From: Isochrysis galbana
Lineage: Eukaryota; Haptophyta; Isochrysidales; Isochrysidaceae
Length of the DNA stretch: 64,000 bases
Assembly (NCBI GenBank): GCA_018136815.1
Contig: CM030934.1
Coordinates: 4,785,587 to 4,849,586 of the forward strand
Direction of reading: 5' to 3'
Shown: positions 1 to 11,700 of the stretch, piece by piece
Layout: every line of letters starts with the position of its first letter
Position numbering within the stretch: position 1 is the first letter of the stretch
Translations under genes and position numbers: made by a program
The notes under the pieces: model-generated
Databases searched by the model: none
Told to the model about the DNA's origin: nothing
Seen by the model: only the letters and a program-made list of their open reading frames with translations

Positions 1-182
1 GGAGAGGACGTGCTGGGGTGCGCGGGGTCGGTGCGTGCACTGGGGGGAGGACAAATATCGAGGGGAGGGGGCAGTGCCCCCTCCCCCCGGTAGCACTCGG
101 ACACCTGGCTCGTCAGGCATGGCGGGATTCCGGGACGGAAAAGTTGTGTCCAATTAGCTAGTGGGGTTGGCTAGGATATAAC
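1..182 (+). repeat. 3' part of dispersed retroposon, type II copy
   Basis: This stretch closely matches 59095-59281 in the same orientation and the reverse complement of 37675-37860. All three end in the same block (GTGTCCAATTAGCTAGTGGG, then a TAACATTAAT tail). The complete copy at 37663-38545 has a target-site duplication, so this is read as the 3' end of the same non-LTR retroposon family. The 5' part lies beyond the window edge. Confidence 0.8.
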
Positions 183-195
183 ATTAATTATTTTG

Positions 196-335
196 TTTGT
201 GTCTTAGTTTCTGTGGCATCGTCGGCTCGGCACACGTCGAGGTGTACGGACAAGTGCGCTTAGGGGTATCGTGATAGTACCGGGCTAGTGCGAGTAGTGG
301 TACTAATGCTCAGATGTTTTAATTTTACTACTACT
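196..335 (+). repeat. Dispersed repeat, about 130 bp, second copy at 6481-6616
   Basis: Both copies contain GTCGTGATAGTACCGGGC-like sequence (GTATCG here), then GAGTAGTGGTACTAA and CTCAGATGTTTTA. A weaker fragment with TGGTACTAGCACCCAGATGT lies near 40090-40115. The family is not recognised. The rest of 336-917 shows no gene, only a degenerate head-type sequence (AACTAAGTATGAACTTGGTT near 419-438). Confidence 0.6.
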
Positions 336-917
336 ACTATTATTGTACTCAGTTCACAGTTCAGCAACATGGGACATGGGGGAGGGCACGAGGCGCCTCC
401 CCCGCATATGCATATGTGAACTAAGTATGAACTTGGTTTGAGAAATCGTTTTTAAATAAGAAAGGAGACTTAGTGCCGCTACTGCCAGCACTAGCACTGG
501 CCTGGTGCACACACGCGTGACCACATAACGCCACAGCACATACATATGTCTGCATGCGCGTTGGCGTTGGCGCTGGAGCGACCGGGCAATAATATGGTTC
601 GCAGGTGACACGAACGCAACATGTATCAGCTCAAACCCTCCTCCATCGCACGGTGCCTCAGCTCCCCGCATCAAACTCCCCACAAGTCACAATAGGCGAA
701 ACCCAGTGAAGGGCTGCCGCCGCACCGGGGAAAAGCTAAGGAGAGAACATGTATCGCTGTAGTGAGGCCGATCCTTACGGCGTCACGAGCCTCTTGTTTG
801 AACAGTCCTCGAGAATTTCCGAAACGACGCCTAAGTACGTGTCGTCAACCCCCCTCGGCAGTCGAATACGGTGGAAAACAATCCGGAAAACACCGAGGAT
901 TCGACTCTCCGCCTAAA

Positions 918-2132
918 CTATACTAGTCGCACGGTCCGAGCCACACGAACGCAATTCTCACAATCCTCAACCAAAAAGATTCGACCCGCGTCGCCCCATC
1001 CACCGCCTGCTCCTCCGGCAATACCCAGAGCCCATTCCATTGGCTCTTGCTGTCGACGAATGGCCTGGCGCCGAGTGGCACTTTGAGTTTCAGCTGCAGC
1101 CTCTTCAGCTGCCTTGGCTAGCTTCTGAGCTAGAGCAGGGTAAGGAGCAAAGGATATGCGTGTCGGATTCCCATATCGGTCCACAACATGCCACACTCCA
1201 GATCTGCGTTCTGCCACGACTATTCGCCCGGCAGCGCTGGCACATACCCCTGCTGGTTCGGTGAGACGCAGCATCGAGCCTGTTTCTGATTGTGAGGCGT
1301 GCCAAGCTAGGAATTCTTCCTCACTCAACCCTGGAGGTGGAGCCCTTACGTCGCCCCCCAGAGAACGAAGGAACTGACCCGATTTGGCGCAAAAAATCAC
1401 AAGCCTGTTATTGTTGGTGTCTGCGACCACGACCTCCTCAGGGTCAGGTTCAACTCCGGCAATGCCACCCGGCAGTTGAGCTGCGCGCATGGACACACTG
1501 CATTGTGGTTCGAGGATGCACACACCTCCTGGAAGGTTAAGCTTTCCATCTTCTAGCCCGGCTTGTCCGCAGGCTCCGAACTCGAAGACCAGCCGGTTCA
1601 GGCTTTCTTCGAGGCACACAACGCGATGATTACCCTTGTCAGAGACAAACAAGCGGCCAGTAGAAGCAGAGACTGCGAGGCCAGCTGGATAGCTCAGCTT
1701 CAGGGGCGCTGCAGAGCTCGAGGAATCCTCAATGCAAACGCCAGTTGCTGTACTGCCGACCAGCTGCAGATCTGGCAGAGAAAAGCGGTGTACGGCGTGG
1801 CCACCCGCGTCGGCGACGAATACGCTGTCTCGGCTGCGAGCCAAGGCAACGGCAGCAGGTGCTTCCATCGGTGCTGAGGAGGCAGCAAGAACATCGCCTT
1901 TGGAGCTGATGAGGAGCACGCGCCCTCCTGACGTATCTGAGACGCACAACCTGCCGTGGGGCAGGGGCGCGACAGTACCGGAGTTGCCAAGAAAGGAGCC
2001 GAGGTACCGCGGTTCCTCTAGCTCGAAGATGCGCTCTGTGTGCGGCGTTGGCGAGTGGAAGGGCAGCGAGAGCCGTGAGGCGTGCAGTACTGAGGCGGCG
2101 GCTACAAGTGTGCCGCATGAGAGAAGAAGCAT
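918..2132 (-). CDS. NHL-repeat beta-propeller protein
   Basis: Single-exon gene of 404 aa starting at an ATG. The N-terminus (MLLLSCGTLVAAASVLHASR) looks like a signal peptide or signal anchor. At least four NHL-type blades can be read: LCVSDTSGGRVLLIS, VFVADAGGHAVHRF, LFVSDKGNHRVVCL and VVVADTNNNRLVIFCAKSG, each with the typical (V/L)xVxDxxNxRV core. An Ala/Glu/Arg-rich helix follows near residues 330-370, and the C-terminus has a Cys pair (EDCENC). NHL propellers usually bind proteins, RNA or ligands; some are secreted or form lyase domains. No extra catalytic domain is visible, so the function is unknown. The gene faces away from the LINE at 2.4 kb, and a GA-rich microsatellite lies directly upstream of its start. 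Confidence 0.8.
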   Translation of the reverse strand: MLLLSCGTLVAAASVLHASRLSLPFHSPTPHTERIFELEEPRYLGSFLGNSGTVAPLPHGRLCVSDTSGGRVLLISSKGDVLAASSAPMEAPAAVALARSRDSVFVADAGGHAVHRFSLPDLQLVGSTATGVCIEDSSSSAAPLKLSYPAGLAVSASTGRLFVSDKGNHRVVCLEESLNRLVFEFGACGQAGLEDGKLNLPGGVCILEPQCSVSMRAAQLPGGIAGVEPDPEEVVVADTNNNRLVIFCAKSGQFLRSLGGDVRAPPPGLSEEEFLAWHASQSETGSMLRLTEPAGVCASAAGRIVVAERRSGVWHVVDRYGNPTRISFAPYPALAQKLAKAAEEAAAETQSATRRQAIRRQQEPMEWALGIAGGAGGGWGDAGRIFLVEDCENCVRVARTVRLV

Positions 2133-2145
2133 GGTGTGGGCTTGC

Positions 2146-2276
2146 AGCGGAGAGGGACGGAGAGGGAGAGGGAGAGGGAGAGAGGGAGGGAGGGAGGGAG
2201 GGAGGGAGGGAGGGAGGGAGGGAGGGAAGGAGGGAGGGAAGGAGGGAGGGAGGGAGCTAGAGCGAGAGAGAGGCCG
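2146..2276. repeat. GGGA/GGAGAG microsatellite
   Basis: Purine-only tract made of GGGAGA and then GGGA units, directly upstream of the NHL gene start. A short CT-rich tail follows to about 2370. Confidence 0.9.
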
Positions 2277-2420
2277 CTGGCCCGACCGGCACCACTCGAT
2301 GTCTGCTTTGTTTTTGCACCCTGCGGCTCCCTCCTCTTCTCTTTTCTCTTGTTTTTCTCTTCTCTCTTTACAATAGAGGCATGAGCGTCAGAGTTTTATT
2401 GTTGTGTTAGTATAACCTTA

Positions 2421-4082
2421 GTGTTCCTCCAGCTCACAAGAGCGTACCTAGACGAGACCGGAGAACCGGGCTTACTTCTGGCCCTTGATTGGGAGAAGGC
2501 ATTCGACAGGGTCAGCTGGGAGTTTTACCACCTGGCCCTCAAATTACTCAACTTCGGCCCGAACTTCCAATCGCTCGCGAAAGCGCTCACATGCGAGGAT
2601 GCTCGACCAATAAGAACGATAAAAACCAACGGGGGGAGAAGTTACCCCTTCACGGTAGGGAGCGGTATGCCGCAGGGATGCCCGCTCTCCCCGCTCACCT
2701 TCCTCCTCACGACGGAGGCACTCACCCGGGCCATAAACAACGACGACGACATAGAGGGAGTAGACCTAAATGGGTATAATCTGAAGATCAGCCAGTTTGC
2801 TGACGACACCGCGCTAATAGCTCGCGACTACAAAAGTCTTAAAAAGTCCCTGCATTGGGTGAAACTACACGAAAAGGCTACGGGAGGGAAGACAAACGAG
2901 AGCAAATTCCAGGGACTCCGGATGGGGGCACAAAGGACTCGCAAACCTCCGTGGGATATGCGAACATATAACTGGATAGGAAACAGCGAATACCTGACAA
3001 TATTAGGAGTCCCCTTGGGAGCGCCAGAAGCGCTCAAACCCTTTTGGTCGAAACTAGCGGACAAAGTTGACGAAAAAGTCTCTAAGCTAGCACCGGCCAC
3101 CGAACATATGACAATATTCGGAAGAGCGGCCATAGTCAACTTTATGATATATGGCACGCCCAGATACTGGCTGCAGACACTATCCGCTCCGAAGTGGTTC
3201 CACACGCGGATCCAAAAAGCCGCGGACACTGTCCTCTGGACAAGCCCACACACCGGGAACCAGCGCAAATGGATCAAATACCCGCACTACGCCACATCTC
3301 ATGAGAGGAGTGCGACGAGGACAATGGGACTGGGGCTCCTAAATTGGCCGATTCACGTCAAAGCCCTCCAAGCTAAATGGATCCTAAATTACCTAAACGC
3401 AAGGAAAGCGATCTGGAAAAAAGCGCTTGACGCTTGGTTCTGTCGAACCGGACTAGGGAGAGGGGCTGTCCTCTCCACAATCCCATGTAAAACACTTACG
3501 AAGAGCCTCACGGGTAACCCGGCACTCCCGACATTCTGGAAGGAAGCCCTCAGAAATTTTAGAGAATTGGACATCCAGCCCTCGTTTCTAACGCGCGAAG
3601 GCGCACTCTCGCAACCCATTTGGCACAACCCACACTTCCCCCCTCCCGATGTTCGAGCCTCTTGGGCACGATTGTGGGAGCACCTACATGCAAACGTGGT
3701 GCATAACATATTCAAAGAGAACAATACAAGGGAGCCATACACAAGGGAAGACTGCTCAGCTTATATCGAACACCTCCCAGAGGTCTTCAAACACGAGGGC
3801 CATACAATCAACAAAACGAAATTCCTGGATTCTTGGGACGTCGTAGTTGACCACGCGAAACGCATACTCGAGAAATCATCAGAACGCCCACCGCCCGACG
3901 ACGGAGTAAAAACCCGCCGGGCAGGCGTAAGCGCCCCTCACGAGCAAGAAGGAACGGAAAACGAGGAGATCAGAGTCTCCGACGATGATAAGTACATCAA
4001 GAAGGTCAATAACATATGGGTTCACACTGACACCGACTATCTCGGGGAAAGTCGCGTTCCGTCAAAAGAGGACCGCCTCTAG
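2421..4082 (+). mobile_element. LINE (non-LTR retrotransposon) reverse transcriptase, 5'-truncated
   Basis: An open frame of about 550 codons without a proper start; the frame opens with GTG. It encodes the LINE reverse transcriptase from the first catalytic Asp onward: LLALDWEKAFDRV (motif A), SGMPQGCPLSP (motif B), QFADDTALIA (motif C with both Asp), then YLTILGVPLG (motif D/E region) and a long C-terminal thumb and linker. The endonuclease and the N-terminal RT blocks are missing, as expected from 5' truncation during target-primed reverse transcription. The frame ends in SRVPSKEDRL. The DNA encoding this last part (4051-4076) matches a 25-28 bp motif found elsewhere in the window. It is uninterrupted, so the copy is fairly young. 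Clade (L1/Tx1-like versus other) was not resolved. Confidence 0.85.
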
Positions 4083-4169
4083 AGCTATAAGGGATGAGGG
4101 AAAGGTCAGACTAACTACTAACTAGGGGGAGGGGAGAGAGGTTGCTCAGAGGCAGACTCGAGGACGGCG

Positions 4170-4600
4170 ACGAGCACGAATGCGAATGCGGAGGGAACGA
4201 CGAGCCAGACGCCTAGTGGGCGCGGGCCGCGAATCGCACTCCCACGCCCGCATTGGGCCTGCGCCCTCGAGCTGACCCAGTGACCCCCGCCACCCACCAC
4301 CACCCACCATCCCTGGTCGCCAGGCATACAGGGGCCTTTGCCTTTGGGCGGCTCCCATGGCCAGCGAGGCGAGTGTGGGAGAGGCAGGGGGGTCCAGGGG
4401 CTGAGCCCCAGCGTCCACTGCCCCCTGAACTGCCCTTGTTGGCCCTCTGGTAGCCCCCAAAGGACCTCTGAGAGCCGGCCATGGCGCGCCGCATGGCGAC
4501 GCGCCGCAGGGAGAGGAAGAGCGCTGGATGAGAGTGGAGAGGGGGGGGGGGGGGGAGTTTGCACCCCCTCCGATGGAATGCGGTGAGAAATGGGCCCCGT
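4170..4600 (+). repeat. Diverged relative of the 0.8 kb dispersed repeat
   Basis: It shares the core word order of the repeats at 27-32 kb and 37-38 kb (GGGAGAGGCAGGGG, GGGGCTGAGCCCCAGC, CTGCCCCCTGAACTG, CCATGGCGCGCCGC), but with many differences. It is non-coding; the several long frames here are produced by GC-rich sequence. Confidence 0.5.
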
Positions 4601-4839
4601 TTGCGTTAGGAAACGGGCGCAAAGGGGCGGCTGGCGACAGGAGGGAGATGAGGAGGGAGAGGGGAGAGGCTCAGGGTGCCTACCTACGGGCTACGGGGAC
4701 CCTTGTGGCAGGTAGGTACCTCGAGGCGCAGGCGCAGTCTTTTATTCCTCGAGGAATGCTCGCGGCGAGAGCTGTAAGGGCCGTTCAGCTTCACGGATCA
4801 CGGATGAGAGCCCCCCCCCCCCCCCCGCGCGCTTTCCCC

Positions 4840-4975
4840 CGGTGAGTCGCCCGACGAAGGTTGGCCCCGGCAAGAGTTTCGAGAAAGTCGATTCTAATTC
4901 TAAGTTTGGGTGCCACATAGAAACCAACATTTTTGAACGAAATAAATCGAAATTTGGGGCCGCGGCGCGCGCGCG
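4840..4975 (+). repeat. Inverted-repeat partner of 6240-6400
   Basis: The block around CGACGAAGGTTGGCCCCGGC, AGAGTTTCGA and AAATCGAAATTTGG is matched, with drift, by the reverse complement of about 6260-6400. It may be an old dispersed repeat; the family is unknown. Confidence 0.5.
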
Positions 4976-5579
4976 TGGGGTGCTGAGTGGGAAAGTATTC
5001 GACCCGACGTTTGCCTCTCGTCACGCAGTCACGCAACGCCGGCTTCTGTGGATGCGTTGACTGCGATCACCCCCATCCATGGGGATGCCTGGTGATGAGG
5101 GGGGCACTGACTGACCCCAACGCTCTGAGGGCTGAGCTGCCTGCCTTTATTCTTTCTTCTTGCGGCCTCAAATGCCGCCAACAACACGTTGGACGCCGAT
5201 GATTTTGCCGATGGTGTTCTCGAGTGGTGGCGCACAAACGCACAAACGGCAACTCTTTCCCGTACGTCTTGGTTGGGCGATGGCGGCGCGTCTTGCTTGT
5301 GTTTGCCCCTTCTCCAAAGTCTGCCTCGTGTGAACGTTTGTTCTCTCTCTTTTGCGTGTGATGTATGGGGAGCAACGGTGTGGTGTGTTGTCAGACCACC
5401 TGCAAGTGGCCTTGATGAGTCGCTACAACAAACGGACCGTGGGCTAAGATCGTGCAAGTGTGCGGTGTGCTCTTGTATGTGTGGGCTGTGGGTTGACCAC
5501 AGAGAGAAATAATGTGTGGCGAATGTGAACAGAAAGTGAACAATGGCACAATGACAATGAACTATTAATGTGAATCAAG
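4976..5579. other. No gene seen
   Basis: Both strands have only short open frames, none with a recognisable motif. No repeat match was noticed. Confidence 0.5.
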
Positions 5580-6135
5580 GCCAGGGACTGTAGTTAACTA
5601 CCAACGTTGGGGGGCACTAGTTAGTAGCCATTTGAGGGGTAGTTAGTTAACTGGTTGTATGTATTTGGCAGTAGTTACCTGCTAGTTACGTGGTTTCTGA
5701 CTTTCTACGTTGGTGGTTAACTAGTAGTTATCTAGCTAGTAGCTAGTAGCTAGTAGATATAAATATAAAATTATTATAGTAGTAGTATAATAGAGATGAA
5801 TTATTATGATATGTACAGTACAAGGAGGCCCCCCTGCCGCCTTCCCCCCAGTCCCTCAATCCCTCCTCCCCCCAACCTCCGTCCAACGCCGACGAACTCC
5901 GACGATGGCGCCGAGCCCACCCCTAACTTATCTATGTTTAGTTGTGGTTGGCCGCGCGCAGCGCGAAGCTCCGACGCCGTTCGTGTAGTTAACTGCGAAG
6001 GAGACTTGCTCAGCCCTAGTTACTTGCGAGTTAATAGTAGTTACTCGCGAGTTGGGGGCAGTTAGTTAACTACTTACGCTATTTAGGAGGTAGCTAACAA
6101 CCACTAACTGAGTTAACTAGTTAACTGCTTCTCCT
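5580..6135. repeat. Two GTTAACTA/CTAGTTA-rich arrays around a short spacer
   Basis: About 5585-5780 and 5985-6135 are dense in TAGTTAACTA-type palindromic words and TAGTAGCTAGTAG steps. The region between them (5790-5980) is C-rich. The arrangement could be the ends of a foldback element or merely two simple-sequence arrays. Confidence 0.5.
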
Positions 6136-6239
6136 AGTCCCTAGCCTTGATGTGAATCCTCCCTCCATCACCGCTCGTAGGCGATGCAGCGATGCAGCCA
6201 TGCAGCGCGTCGGGCGTGTGCCGTGTGCACGCGCGCTCG

Positions 6240-6400
6240 GCGAAGCACAAGTTTCGAATCGAAATTGATCGAAATTGCTGGGCCAACGAGGCTCGAAATT
6301 TGTTGAAAAGTGATCAAAATTTCGAATCGAAATTTGGGTTGGTTTGGATCGAAACTCTGGCCGGGGCCAAGACGAAGGTCGGTCCGCCTCACTGGGTTTT
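6240..6400 (-). repeat. Inverted-repeat partner of 4840-4975
   Basis: Read on the minus strand it gives GAGGCGGACCGACCTTCGTC, then TTGGCCCCGGCCAGAGTTTC and AAATTTCGATTCGAAATTTT, matching the block at 4.85 kb. It is also internally rich in TTTCGAATCGAAATT palindromes. Confidence 0.5.
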
Positions 6401-6480
6401 CACTCATCGTAGCTTGTGGGTTGTGGGGAGTTATAATGGGAGCCGGGGGTCTGCGAGGGGGGAGATTTGAAAGGGTGCAT

Positions 6481-6616
6481 ATGTGTATGTGTCTATGGCA
6501 CCAGCACACGTCAGCAAGGTGCGTGTACGGGCAAGTGTGCTGAGGGGTGTCGTGATAGTACCGGGCAAGTGGGAGTAGTGGTACTAACGCTCCTCAGATG
6601 TTTTATTATTGGTATT
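6481..6616 (+). repeat. Second copy of the 196-335 repeat
   Basis: Same block order as at 196-335: GCACACGTC, GTACGGGCAAGTG, then GTCGTGATAGTACCGGGCAA and CTCAGATGTTTTATTATT. Nothing else is recognised from 6617 to 7053. Confidence 0.6.
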
Positions 6617-7053
6617 GTGAAACAACCCCAATACCCGATCGTGGCCGATGGACGATGGAGATATGGAGACTGAGGTGACCCGTGACCCGTGACCTCTCGG
6701 CGGAGGTACTACGACCATGACCAGAATGGAGAATGGTAGATTTGTAGACCATCTTGTTGGTTGTTGGCTAGCACTCCTAGCCACATACACCCGACACCGG
6801 ACGAGCCATGCGCCAACCGCCCATCGCAGCTCCGTTGCCGATCAGGCACGGTTCCTCAGCATTACGGTTATACTACTACAAGAAATTCTGACGCTACAAT
6901 AGAGCTCTACTCCCCTTGTGTGTGTGAATACGCCAGAAGTTCTGAGCTCGAGCAGAGGGCCAGGAGGTGAGAAGTAGGAAGTTGATTCGGCGGCTAGGGG
7001 AACAAGAGGAGGATCCTCGAAGCTTCGCATCCGCTCGTCTCGCCCGGCACAAG

Positions 7054-7833
7054 ATGTCGATGCGTACCCTCCCCGTGCTGCTCCTCGCCTGTGGCGCGCA
7101 GGCGTTGAGGGCGGGACGAGCCCCCGTGATTGTTGCCCGATCGACGCGTTACGCCGTGCCACCGCGCCTGCAGCTGCCCCAGCTCGACCCGAGGCTCACG
7201 CAGAGTGAACCAAAGGCCGTCGAGCCGGCAGAGGCCTCCTCCTCCCCTTCCTCCCCTTACCTCGAGTTTGCGCAGCGGTACCCGTTTGCAAACAACATCA
7301 TGATTGCTACTGCGAAGACCGCCGCCGCCGATCTCCTCGCGCAGGTCGCTATCGCTGGCACCCCGGTCGACATGATAGACTGGCAGCGCAGCCTGCTCTT
7401 TTGCCTATTCGGTGCAATCTATTTGGGAGGTTTTCAGTACCTGTATCAAGTGCAAATTTTCAAACGGTTGTTCGATGTGGACGCCTTCACGTCGCAGCCA
7501 TGGGGAGACAAGCTTCGTGATGGCCCTGGGTTACGTGCGTTGGCTGCGCAGATTGTGCTCGACCTCAGTGTGTTGACGGCAATCTACTTGCCCACGTTTT
7601 ACATTTTCAAGGCTGGAGTCTTCAGCGGCTCGCCCGACCCTTCCGTGTGGGTCAACAGCGGCCTTGATGCGTACCAGATGAACTTTGCAAAGGACGAGGT
7701 TGATCTACTGCGCGTATGGCTTCCAGCTGATGTTGTGTGCTTTTCCGTCCCGCTGTACTTGCGCTTGCCTGTGAGACATGTTGTGAGCTTCGTATGGACG
7801 GCATACCTATCGTTTGCCAGGGGTGGGCATTGA
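7054..7833 (+). CDS. Mpv17/PMP22-family membrane protein
   Basis: Single exon of 259 aa from the ATG at 7054; a longer in-frame start at a GTG is less likely. The N-terminus (MSMRTLPVLLLACGAQALRA) is a good signal peptide, followed by a basic, Pro-rich stretch that could be a plastid transit region. The rest is the Mpv17/PMP22 domain: YPFANNIMIATAKTAAADLL (first membrane helix), DWQRSLLFCLFGAIYLGGFQ, and the C-terminal signature WLPADVVCFSVPLYLRLP followed by VSFVWTAYLSF. Family members are four-helix integral proteins of peroxisomes, mitochondria or plastids that act in permeability or metabolite homeostasis; substrates are debated. The signature's WP..Q..NF..VP pattern is only partly kept, so this is a divergent member. 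Confidence 0.85.
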   Translation: MSMRTLPVLLLACGAQALRAGRAPVIVARSTRYAVPPRLQLPQLDPRLTQSEPKAVEPAEASSSPSSPYLEFAQRYPFANNIMIATAKTAAADLLAQVAIAGTPVDMIDWQRSLLFCLFGAIYLGGFQYLYQVQIFKRLFDVDAFTSQPWGDKLRDGPGLRALAAQIVLDLSVLTAIYLPTFYIFKAGVFSGSPDPSVWVNSGLDAYQMNFAKDEVDLLRVWLPADVVCFSVPLYLRLPVRHVVSFVWTAYLSFARGGH

Positions 7834-8778
7834 ACCACGCTTCTCTCAGCACATTCTCCTTCGATTCCAGACGGGGTGGACATCCTCATAAACATTTGTG
7901 AGAGGAAATGCTGCGCACTTCAGCCCGCTCGCACAAGCATCTTCCTAGGCAACCTATTAGGAGAGGAGCTGGACAATGGGGCAAGCCGCGTCACAAAGGA
8001 GGCGCGAGGTCCAGTGGTTTAATGCTGGACTATGACAAGATAGGTTCGCAACACGGCCTCACCCAATTCGTGTGAGAGAGCTGCCCGCGCGCGAGTCGAA
8101 ACGTCTATGAGCTCGAGCAATAGTGCGACGAGTGACGCCGAGTCGTGAGGAATGGTGCGAAAATCTTCGCGAGTACTGCGGCACGCTGCGTGATTTGACG
8201 CACGGCCATGCCACATTCCACGCGTCACTGCGGCTTGGGTTGCGTGTACGTGTTTTGTATTGCGGCAGCCAGGCTGCGAGTTGCGTTGATTGTCTTGGAT
8301 TTGCTTCCAGACAAGCGGCAAGTGACAACAAATACGCTGTCAACCAGCCGGTCACATGATCGCGCGAACATCGCGCACATACACATGCGCGTGGCATGCA
8401 CGCGTTTAGGTGTATGCGCGCGTTTTGCTTCGCAAGCACATTGAAAATCTTTCAAAGCAAGTAGTCGGCATCACAAGTAGCGTTGACTAGTCATAAAATT
8501 AATGATTGTGCATTTATAGTGAAGCTCGGCCCTCGGCCCAACTAACAAGCCTAAGCTAAGTGCTTATACTTAGTCCACCTATGGTGGGGGGGCACGAGAC
8601 GCCCCCCCGCCCCCCCTGCTTTGGGTTCCAGAGTGTGAGTATAGAGATTTTCTAGATTCGACAACTAGCAGATTCGGTGCGCGTATTGATGATAGAGATT
8701 TTGCTTACCATTGGGCAACAATTTGCGAAACGGTAACGCTACCGCCGCCCCGGCGCAAAACAATCACTGCATATACTT
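7834..8778. other. Intergenic region between two convergent genes
   Basis: No gene recognised. Near 8550-8605 lies a degenerate copy of the retroposon head (CTAAGTGCTTATACTTAG, then GGGGGGGCACGAGACGCCCC). A tRNA-like box pair near 8005-8075 was considered and rejected. Confidence 0.5.
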
Positions 8779-11700
8779 CTACCCGCTAGTCGAATATGCG
8801 AGATTCGCCTCGACATATCCCAGCACTCCAAATGCTGGGAGGAGCATCGCAAGGGCACACGCCATACAAGCAAGGCCAGAGATTCGCAACTGCCGTGCCC
8901 GCCCCTCAATGGTTTCGAGGAGAATGAGGGCGTCGAATGAGAGGCAGGCGGGGAAGCTAGAGACGTCGCGTGCGCGCATCTCGTCCACTGATGCGAGAAC
9001 ATCCAAGCGCTCATCATCGGAATGAAGGTTGCGCCAGCTAAGACGAACGGCACCTTCGACGACCAAGACGCGGCATATTTGAAGGAAAATGTAGACGAGA
9101 ATCGAGAGGAGCACTTGTAACGTTGCGCTATGCGCCAACCATTCCGCATGGCAACCACAACGCTCCGAGAACGCCTCGAGCACAGGTTTCGATGGCCCCG
9201 TGCACGAAAGCTACGTTACACTCAGGGGCGGACGGGCGATCAGGAAGGGTGAGGAGATTCAATAGCAAATCATGAGAAGCCGGGGGCCAGGGCGTGATTA
9301 ATAGCAGCCGTTCCTGTGGACGCGGTCACATCCCTCCCCGGCGCACACATGCATCGTTTTCTCTCAGGATACTTGCGTAATTGGCCTATTCGAAATCACC
9401 TGACACGCCGGTAGTGCCTCACAGTCGTACACGCCGTCCTCGAGCGAGTGATTGAGCGACCGGCCACACTTGATCGAGCTAATCCTGAGCGTGTCCTCAA
9501 GCATCTCGAATGCTGAAGACGATGGCGGCTGGTTGTCCCCGTGGATAATTTGAGGAGTCTCGCTCGAGTTACCGCTCAAGCCCCGCCCTCTCCTTGTAGC
9601 TGTGCCTTTTTTTACCGACACGATGCCTACAAGCACCTCCCCCTCCCCTCTCACGTCCCGTCCAGATAAGGAAGGCACAACGGTTCGCACATCTAGCGCA
9701 TCGCCTTTGAACGAATAGTCGTCGACGGTTGCAAGTCGTTCGCCCTGCTCTACATCTGCCCTTAGAGAATCGATGGTGATGTTCGGCACCGTCATAGCGG
9801 TTGCATTGATGTCCAAGCATCGTTTAAGTAAAAACAAGTCGCTTGAAGCTGCCGCGTGCAAGTAGGCCTCATCGTGCATGAGCTCTGCAGCCGTCGCCTG
9901 AATCGCGGCCGAGTTGCTTAAACGTGCACTGCAGTTGCTAGTGCGCCGCTCATGCATTGTGTGCAGACCATGAAGTCTTATAGAGTCGCCGTCTGCCGTA
10001 GCATGATCGTATGCGACGGCAAAGATGTTGGCACACAGAAGCGTGCCATTATGGGCGTTGTTCACACAGCCGTCGACGTAACTGAAAAGCGCTAGCAAGT
10101 ACACTCCTGCTGCAGCTCGGATGACAAAGTATAGCAGAGCGGCTGAGAAAATGGCCGCGCTCACCGGGGAGAGAAAGATGGACACCAGTATACTTGATGG
10201 TGATAGCGTGACTAGGTGCCGCATTGCAGAGACCACGAGCCGAGCGACACCCTTCCCAAGTGTATTGCTATGTGATGCATCGGCACGCAGGTCGAGTGGC
10301 GGAAGGGAACTAGAGGCACGTAGCCAGTAGCGAAGGAGGATCCTGATCGACATATACCCGCGCCACGTCAGGTCGGCAGCTGTGGCCACAGCCAACACTC
10401 CGTTGAAAGTTACCTACAGAGTGGGAGGGCCGTCGCGGTGGAGGCGAATCACGAGGAAGGGAGGTGGCTGAGCGCCAAAAAGACCTTCCTACACAGCTGA
10501 TGGATCACAACTGATGGTCGGGTCGTTCGGCCTTGTTCACCTGGACAAATTCTATCGACCCGGCAGCTGCACCTTTCAGCGGCTCAAAGGCAAAGCTGCC
10601 ACCATCGGAGCCTTCGAGCGCCGGCATGCTCCAGTTCATCAGCATGTTTGCGATCCACGTAGTAGCGTTGCTTGGGTTCGCATCATGTGAACGAGATGCA
10701 CCTTCTGCACCTTCGAACTCTGCGCCAATGGCATCCAATGCACGCACCTGCTCGTCGAGGTACGAATTTACGCTCGCTCCCATCTCTTCCACAGCTTGGC
10801 TGGCGTTCAGAGGAGGCGGATGGTAGGAACCAAACGCAGACGGCAGTTCACGCAAGTGGCCATCGAGGCTCGCCGCTAATGCCGTGGACTCCACAATGGC
10901 CTCACTCAAGCGATGCCGGGGTACTACCAGCACTCGCTCCGCCCACTCAGCGAATTCGGCTCGATACTGGCGAGGCGACGGCAAGTCTGGCGTTTGAAGC
11001 TCACCCAAGGAGAGCGGGGGCAATGAGACCGAGCGCAGATGGAATGACGGGTCCAGAGCTGCCATGTGAGCATCCGCAATAGCTTTGTATTGCATCATGT
11101 ATGCCTGCATTTCCTCGGCCGCAGCTTGATATGATGCCATCTGCAGCAATGCACCGACAGTCAGCACTGGAATTAGATGGGATTGCTTTTCAGCTGCATA
11201 GCAAATGAGCAGGGAACATGCTCGAGGGCACTGAGAAACATAGGGATGCTCCAGTATGAGCACCAATGAGGGTGCGACTTACCTGTGCACGCTGCTTGAG
11301 TGCAAAAGTGGTGAGCCTCTCAAGCGCTGACCGCAACTCACTAATTGAATGTAACAATGGCACGCGTCGTGCACAATCGTCTGCGTCCGCGCACAAGGCG
11401 AGAGAAGCGTTGAGCTTAGACAGACGCTCACCAAGAGAATGCACACCTGATGCAGACACATCACGTGCTGCTGCGACTGCCATCCTGATCCGACAAGAGA
11501 GTTTCAAGGGTGAGAGATGGGTAGGGACGACAAGGATGGAGAACAGCCAAAACAACGCGCACCAACGCCACGAACACGTACGCGTGTGACGGCGTCTGAA
11601 ACGCCTTGTGCCATAGCCGACCTGATTGAAGATGTCGAATTGAGCAAGTAAGTACTGTCGTATTGTGCTCTCCTCTGCGCCCGTTCAACAAAGCCAAGAT

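Noticed and set aside
4118-4622. Overlapping minus-strand frames rich in Gly, Pro and Arg
   Set aside because: They coincide with a diverged non-coding repeat, and both strands are open.
5029-5457. Frames on both strands at 5.0-5.5 kb
   Set aside because: No motif, no signal peptide and no splice context; overlapping frames are open on both strands.
8005-8075. Possible tRNA or tRNA-derived SINE (AGTGGTTTAATGCTGG and GGTTCGCAAC)
   Set aside because: The boxes are near pol III A and B boxes, but no acceptor stem or anticodon arm can be drawn and the box spacing is short.
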